Source: Elusimicrobiota bacterium
GTDB taxonomy: Bacteria; CG03; SLGR01; JAGXOG01
Reading direction: 5' to 3'
DNA: 7,092 bases
Assembly (NCBI GenBank): GCA_027858455.1
Contig: JAQICQ010000133.1
Coordinates: 1-7,092 of the forward strand
Shown here: positions 6,001-7,092 of the stretch, piece after piece
How the letters are laid out: every line of letters begins with the position of its first letter
Position numbering within the stretch: the first letter of the stretch is position 1
The notes under the pieces: generated by a model
Told to the model about the DNA's origin: nothing
What the model saw: the letters and a program-made list of their open reading frames with translations, nothing else
Databases searched by the model: none
Program-made: the position numbers and the translations under genes

Positions 6001-7092
6001 AATTCCGGAATCGATTCATGGTGGAATCAAATTCCCGGAGGGTATAGCGACAAATACAGAGGAAAACGTTCCATCTCTGTTGCGGCCTCTGTGGGTAATC
6101 CGGAAAATGTAACAATCAGTGGGCTATATCCGTACAGTACTTACTGGTTTACTATAAAAGTTTATGATGATGCCGGCAGTGGATCTGAATATGATGATAA
6201 AACAGTTGCCGCTGCTCAGGCAAATGCTATGGTGTCTTTTAATGCAGTTCCGGCAACTCCGCAGAATTTATCTGTTCCTGTGGTTACAAATAACTCTATG
6301 GCTATAACTTGGGATGCAAATTCAGAGTCAGACGTAAATAAATATTGGCTGTACAGAGAATCCAGCGCAAATTCAGCGCCAACTTCGTATACTGTGGTAT
6401 ATGCTACTATTAATGATACCAATCACAGCGGGACAGCCAGTTATCCTGACTCGTCACTTGATTCCAATAATTATTATAGTTACTGGGTAAGTGCAGTAGA
6501 TGAATTTGACCTTGCAAGCAATCCGGCAGGACCTGAATCTTCTACTCCGGATATGTCACCACCGAAATTCAAATCGGTTAGCCCTCAATCAAACAGAGCA
6601 TTAGGTAAAGATATAATTATAGTAGAAGTTGAGGTTTCTGACAATATAATGATTACTGATGTAAATGGTAAATACAGAGGCATCAATGATAGCAGTAGCG
6701 AAAGGGCGCTTAATTTTTTTCCAAATAGTTTTAATGGGAAAGAATACATTGGCACCGCCGATGTTGATAAGAAGGTCTTAAATTCTAAAGGATTTGAATA
6801 TTATGTGGTAGCAAAAGATCAGATTAATACTTCTACATATCCGGCATCAGGGTCATGGAAAACTATTAATACGCCCAAAGATGTTCCCGATCAGAAATTT
6901 ATAACCCCGTCTAATCCGGAAGTTATCTTCGGCAGTGAAGTAGATGAAGTCGTCATAACCGATGTGAGAGGAAAAGAAATCTTCAGTAAAAAGAAAGGCG
7001 GCAGTCCTTTTATAACATGGAATCCGGCTGAAAACGGAAAGATTAAACTGGAGTCCGGCCTTTACATATACCAATTAGATACAAAAGAGGGA
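1..7092 (+). CDS. Giant modular surface/extracellular protein, FN3 and lamin-tail repeats with FlgD-like C-terminal domain (partial at both ends)
   Basis: Frame 1 is open for all 2364 codons; start and stop lie outside the window, so no start codon or signal peptide can be judged. Order of domains: LTD tail (residues 1-19), FN3 x4 (24-446), LTD1 (447-624), FN3 (632-748), LTD2 (763-980), FN3 (986-1124), LTD3 (1130-1340), FN3 x4 (1344-1767), LTD4 (1768-1942), FN3 x2 (1951-2180), Ig-like (2186-2289), FlgD-like terminal domain (2299-2364). The product is rich in Asn, Ser, Thr, Asp, Tyr and Trp and has only three cysteines (935, 1165, 1884), all in LTDs, as expected for an exported protein not built on disulfides. 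No catalytic motif was seen. FN3 and LTD modules in bacteria occur mainly in secreted or surface proteins, where they act as spacers or binding modules. A role in adhesion, as a cell-surface stalk or in extracellular binding is inference. The terminal fold suggests the true stop lies a short way downstream. The reading frame and class are very secure; the function is unknown. Confidence 0.96.
70..1338 (+). other. Four consecutive FN3 domains (types A, B, C, D)
   Basis: FN3-1 (type A, residues 24-147) has DLTAL, the B-strand Trp44 in WTAPGDDG, and the LYPGTTYY F-strand; at about 124 residues it is longer than a usual FN3 of 90-100. FN3-2 (type B, 149-252) has INW at 167-169 and GLENGVTYYYKV. 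FN3-3 (type C, 254-352) has INWTW and the NEEGFEIR strand. FN3-4 (type D, 353-446) has LSW at 369-371 and LENGTTYWFRVWAYN. The hydrophobic-x-Trp strand and the L-x-P/N-G-x-T-Y-x-[YF] strand are the usual FN3 core signatures. The domains are separated by one to a few residues, which suggests a rather stiff rod. No RGD motif is present. Confidence 0.85.
1339..1872 (+). other. Lamin-tail domain LTD1 (class I)
   Basis: Residues 447-624. The N-terminal strand INEIAWMGT (453-461) leads into DEWIEFYN (467-474), the hallmark of bacterial LTDs (I-N-E-[IV]-x ... [DE]-W-[IVL]-E-[LIF]-x-N). It is followed by a Trp-containing strand (NW 484-485), GDHLILYN (545-552), IIDEVD (560-565), the MERID strand (582-586), SSNW (594-597) and the closing GTPKSTN (617-623). 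LTDs are immunoglobulin-like folds known from nuclear lamins and from many secreted bacterial proteins, where their ligand is unsettled. It follows four FN3 domains directly and is paired with LTD4 as the corresponding copy. The family call is strong; the role is unknown. Confidence 0.85.
1894..2244 (+). other. FN3 domain, type A (FN3-5)
   Basis: Residues 632-748. It has the type A entry AITNLSAL, the Trp strand with the WTAPGNDG loop (655-662), YELRFDTY (674-681), a WWN motif (688-690) and ATYWFAIKTYD (719-728). It is longer than an ordinary FN3 because of the segment around WWN, which recurs in FN3-7 (1399-1401) and FN3-11 (2007-2009). Here a single FN3 stands between two LTDs, unlike the four-domain run before LTD1. 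Confidence 0.82.
2251..2290 (+). other. GC-rich interdomain linker with TTGGCCAA palindrome; possible repeat remnant
   Basis: These 40 bases contain 26 G or C (65%) by my count, against about 40% for the gene. They hold the perfect palindrome TTGGCCAA (2263-2270) and a run of G-rich triplets at 2271-2286. They encode a short Lys/Ala/Leu/Gly/Trp linker (residues 751-763, AKALAKEGWLG in the middle) between FN3-5 and LTD2. No other junction in the protein has this composition. The sequence resembles the short palindromic repeats scattered in many bacterial genomes, so an in-frame insertion is possible; this cannot be proven from one copy. Confidence 0.4.
2287..2940 (+). other. Lamin-tail domain LTD2 (class II)
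   Basis: Residues 763-980. It starts INEVAP (767-772), then DWIEFYN (777-783), GWEVS (791-795) and the TYIVLHFG strand (814-821). A DINGNGYRD loop (831-839) follows, then VISLRNPSRSNKIVDAL (858-874), SISRDKYSTD (946-955) and the closing ENPTMGKQNF (968-977). At about 218 residues it is longer than the class I domains of about 175. The extra length lies between the IVDAL strand and SISRD. LTD3 shares the entry motif, the loop, IV/MVDA and the S-[IL]-x-RD-x-x-STD strand, so the two are a separate class. Cys935 is one of only three cysteines in the visible protein. Confidence 0.8.
2491..2517 (+). other. Putative calcium-binding loop in LTD2 (DxNGNGYxD)
   Basis: Residues 831-839, D-I-N-G-N-G-Y-R-D, match the spacing of dockerin / EF-hand-type calcium loops, D-x-[DN]-x-[DN]-G-x-x-[DE]: Asp831, Asn833, Asn835 and Asp839 sit at ligand positions 1, 3, 5 and 9. 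LTD3 has the same loop at the equivalent place. Metal binding is inferred from the pattern alone. Confidence 0.5.
2956..3372 (+). other. Diverged FN3 domain, type A (FN3-6)
   Basis: Residues 986-1124. The entry APGQISDLEV and the GDDG loop (1012-1015) mark it as type A, as do YDVRYS (1025-1030) and LSPGVNYYFAVKGED (1091-1105). It departs from the other copies: the core B-strand Trp is Phe1008, WTAP has become FTDV, the WWN motif is absent, and the middle holds an acidic insert (about 1058-1072, rich in Asp). At about 139 residues it is the longest FN3 in the window. It sits between LTD2 and LTD3. Confidence 0.72.
3229..3242. repeat. 14-bp perfect palindrome inside the coding sequence
   Basis: CCGGGAGCTCCCGG reads identically on both strands and is 12 of 14 GC in an AT-leaning gene. 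It encodes the Pro-Gly-Ala-Pro-Gly turn (residues 1077-1081) before the penultimate strand of FN3-6. The palindrome itself is certain; any function is not. It may be chance arising from Pro/Gly codons. Confidence 0.6.
3388..4020 (+). other. Lamin-tail domain LTD3 (class II)
   Basis: Residues 1130-1340. It starts INEVAP (1133-1138), then KDWVEFYN (1144-1151), GWKI (1161-1164), the AYLVLNFG strand (1194-1201) and the NDTNGNGYYD loop (1213-1222). DIVVLLDNDWVMVDA (1235-1249), KSLGRDVNSTD (1307-1317) and the closing DRPTRGIEN (1332-1340) follow. It matches LTD2 in entry motif, loop position and the RD-x-x-STD strand, and is of similar length (about 211 residues). The stretch between is strongly acidic and aromatic (EEDWDDVYVE at 1261-1270). 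Cys1165 is unpaired within the domain. Like LTD2 it is preceded by a single type A FN3, so FN3-A + class II LTD forms a two-domain unit present twice in a row. Confidence 0.8.
3640..3666 (+). other. Putative calcium-binding loop in LTD3 (DxNGNGYxD)
   Basis: Residues 1214-1222, D-T-N-G-N-G-Y-Y-D, repeat the LTD2 loop with all four candidate ligands kept (Asp1214, Asn1216, Asn1218, Asp1222) and a following acidic residue pair nearby. Conservation of the loop in two otherwise diverged domains suggests it is functional. Class I LTDs lack it. Confidence 0.5.
4030..5301 (+). other. Four consecutive FN3 domains (types A, B, C, D), second run
   Basis: FN3-7 (type A, residues 1344-1475) has AAITDLTAL, WTAPGDDG (1366-1373), YYEIRYASY, WWN (1399-1401) and LFPGVTYYVGIKTYD. 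FN3-8 (type B, 1477-1570) has LQW (1494-1496), FYRVYYDS and NNTYYYKVKTVD. FN3-9 (type C, 1576-1672) has IKWTWTD (1591-1597) and SEDGFRL. FN3-10 (type D, 1673-1767) has ISW (1690-1692), FGISMSTDNF and TYWFKVWAYN. The C/D boundary repeats the Y-[PS]-x-Y-S-[RK]-A pattern of the first run (VYSKA at 347-351, IYSRA at 1668-1672). FN3-9 is the weakest by motif because its F-strand lacks the usual Tyr pair. Confidence 0.84.
5302..5826 (+). other. Lamin-tail domain LTD4 (class I)
   Basis: Residues 1768-1942. It has INEIAWAGT (1774-1782), HEWIELYN (1788-1795), LTGWKI (1803-1808), GGYYLLE (1834-1840), GEYLKLLN (1866-1873), IIDEVDC (1878-1884), SMEREN (1898-1903), STNWSD (1911-1916) and the closing NGTPRAKN (1933-1940). 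It corresponds strand for strand to LTD1 and is of class I length (about 175 residues), without the DxNGNGYxD loop. The HDSGG loop near the end (1925-1929) replaces the KDADGN of LTD1 (608-613). Cys1884 has no partner in the domain. Confidence 0.86.
5851..6228 (+). other. FN3 domain, type A (FN3-11), with GC-rich 5' edge
   Basis: Residues 1951-2076. It has VTDLTAL (1955-1961), WTAPGDDG (1973-1980), YEIKFATFSF, WWN (2007-2009) and LYPYSTYWFTIKVYDD (2042-2057). It is a standard type A copy by protein. Its first 40 bases (5851-5890) are unusual: 29 of 40 are G or C by my count, with GTG, ACG, GAC, GCG, CTC, GCC, GTC and GAC codons. The other type A copies encode the same residues with A/T-ending codons. 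An inverted repeat ACGGCG-CT-CGCCGT lies at 5875-5888. Confidence 0.83.
6247..6540 (+). other. FN3 domain (FN3-12)
   Basis: Residues 2083-2180. PATPQNLSVP leads into MAITWDANSESDVNKYWLYRES, with core Trp2104, and ends NNYYSYWVSAVDEFDLASNPAGPES. The W-x-x-N-x-E-x-D-[VL]-x-x-Y-x-[LV]-Y-R pattern is a common bacterial FN3 form, resembling type B more than type A, C or D. At about 98 residues it is of ordinary FN3 length. It is the last FN3 before the terminal region. Confidence 0.82.
6556..6867 (+). other. Ig-like beta-sandwich spacer
   Basis: Residues 2186-2289. The opening PPKFKSVSP, the strand IIIVEVEVSDNIMITDV (2205-2221), a K-Y-R exposed strand and the late strand FEYYVVAKDQ (2265-2274) follow the plan of bacterial Ig-like domains that describe a change in a vector of differences (V-x-V-x-V-x-D-N ... 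Y-x-V-x-A-x-D). It has neither the FN3 Trp signature nor LTD motifs. A run of seven T lies at 6714-6720 (codons for Phe-Phe), but the frame continues sensibly on both sides. Confidence 0.6.
6895..7092 (+). other. FlgD-like / sorting-type C-terminal domain (3' end cut)
   Basis: Residues 2299-2364. The order KFITPSNP, VIFGSEVDEVVITDVRGKEIF, ITWNP-x-x-NG and LESGLYIYQL is that of FlgD Ig-like / gliding-motility-type C-terminal domains: a 'TP' start, a strand ending D-x-x-G-[KR]-x-[IV]-F, then W-[ND]-x(4,5)-G-x(4,6)-S-G-[VIL]-Y-x-Y. In these families the domain is usually last in the protein and, in Bacteroidota, often guides type IX secretion. Related folds end giant proteins of other phyla, where the sorting role is unproven. 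By comparison one or two strands remain, so the stop codon should lie within a few tens of codons past the window. Confidence 0.7.

Noticed and set aside
6714..6720. Run of seven T as a possible programmed or error frameshift
   Set aside because: The same frame gives a sensible Ig-like domain before it and the terminal domain after it, so no shift is needed.
6216..7074. Two short - strand frames (6216-6422 and 6853-7074)
   Set aside because: Antisense of FN3-12 and of the terminal domain; no family resemblance and no start signals.
1..7092. Alternative genetic code (TGA as Trp or Gly)
   Set aside because: There is no in-frame TGA and every Trp is TGG.
1..7092. CRISPR array, tRNA/rRNA, insertion sequence, terminator or promoter
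   Set aside because: No evenly spaced direct repeats, RNA folds or transposase motifs were seen, and there is no non-coding gap to hold regulatory sites.

Overview
The whole window is the inside of one very large gene. Reading frame 1 of the + strand stays open from base 1 to base 7092 (2364 codons, no stop, both ends outside the window). The visible product, about 250 kDa by rough estimate, is a chain of beta-sandwich modules. It has twelve fibronectin type III-like (FN3) domains and four complete lamin-tail-like domains (LTD), plus the tail of a fifth LTD at the left edge. An Ig-like spacer and a FlgD-like / sorting-type C-terminal domain close the right end. Nothing resembling an enzyme is visible. 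Residue numbers below count from the first codon of the window.

Layout: LTD tail (1-57); four FN3 domains of distinct types A, B, C, D (70-1338) and LTD1 (1339-1872); FN3-A (1894-2244) and LTD2 (2287-2940); a diverged FN3-A (2956-3372) and LTD3 (3388-4020); a second A-B-C-D FN3 run (4030-5301) and LTD4 (5302-5826); FN3-A (5851-6228), another FN3 (6247-6540), an Ig-like domain (6556-6867) and the terminal domain (6895-7092). The A-B-C-D-LTD block is present twice in the same order, with corresponding positions about 1316-1327 residues apart, so the gene grew by duplicating a large multi-domain block. LTDs come in two classes: class I (LTD1, LTD4) starts INEIAW and ends GTP; class II (LTD2, LTD3) starts INEVAP and carries a DxNGNGYxD loop that looks calcium-binding.

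The DNA is AT-leaning (about 40% GC by eye). All tryptophans are TGG and no TGA occurs in frame, so nothing points to a recoded genetic code. The composition, Asn/Ser/Thr/Asp/Tyr/Trp-rich with only three cysteines, fits an exported surface or extracellular protein. Giant FN3/LTD proteins with this kind of C-terminal domain occur in uncultivated bacterial lineages (Elusimicrobiota, Omnitrophota and similar groups). That placement is an inference from style and not a proven assignment.

No RNA gene, insertion sequence, CRISPR array, promoter or terminator was found, and there is no intergenic space. The most interesting points are the long-period duplication, the two LTD classes with a putative calcium loop in only one, and two short GC-rich patches with inverted-repeat character at domain junctions. 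One of these patches may be a palindromic repeat inserted in frame.
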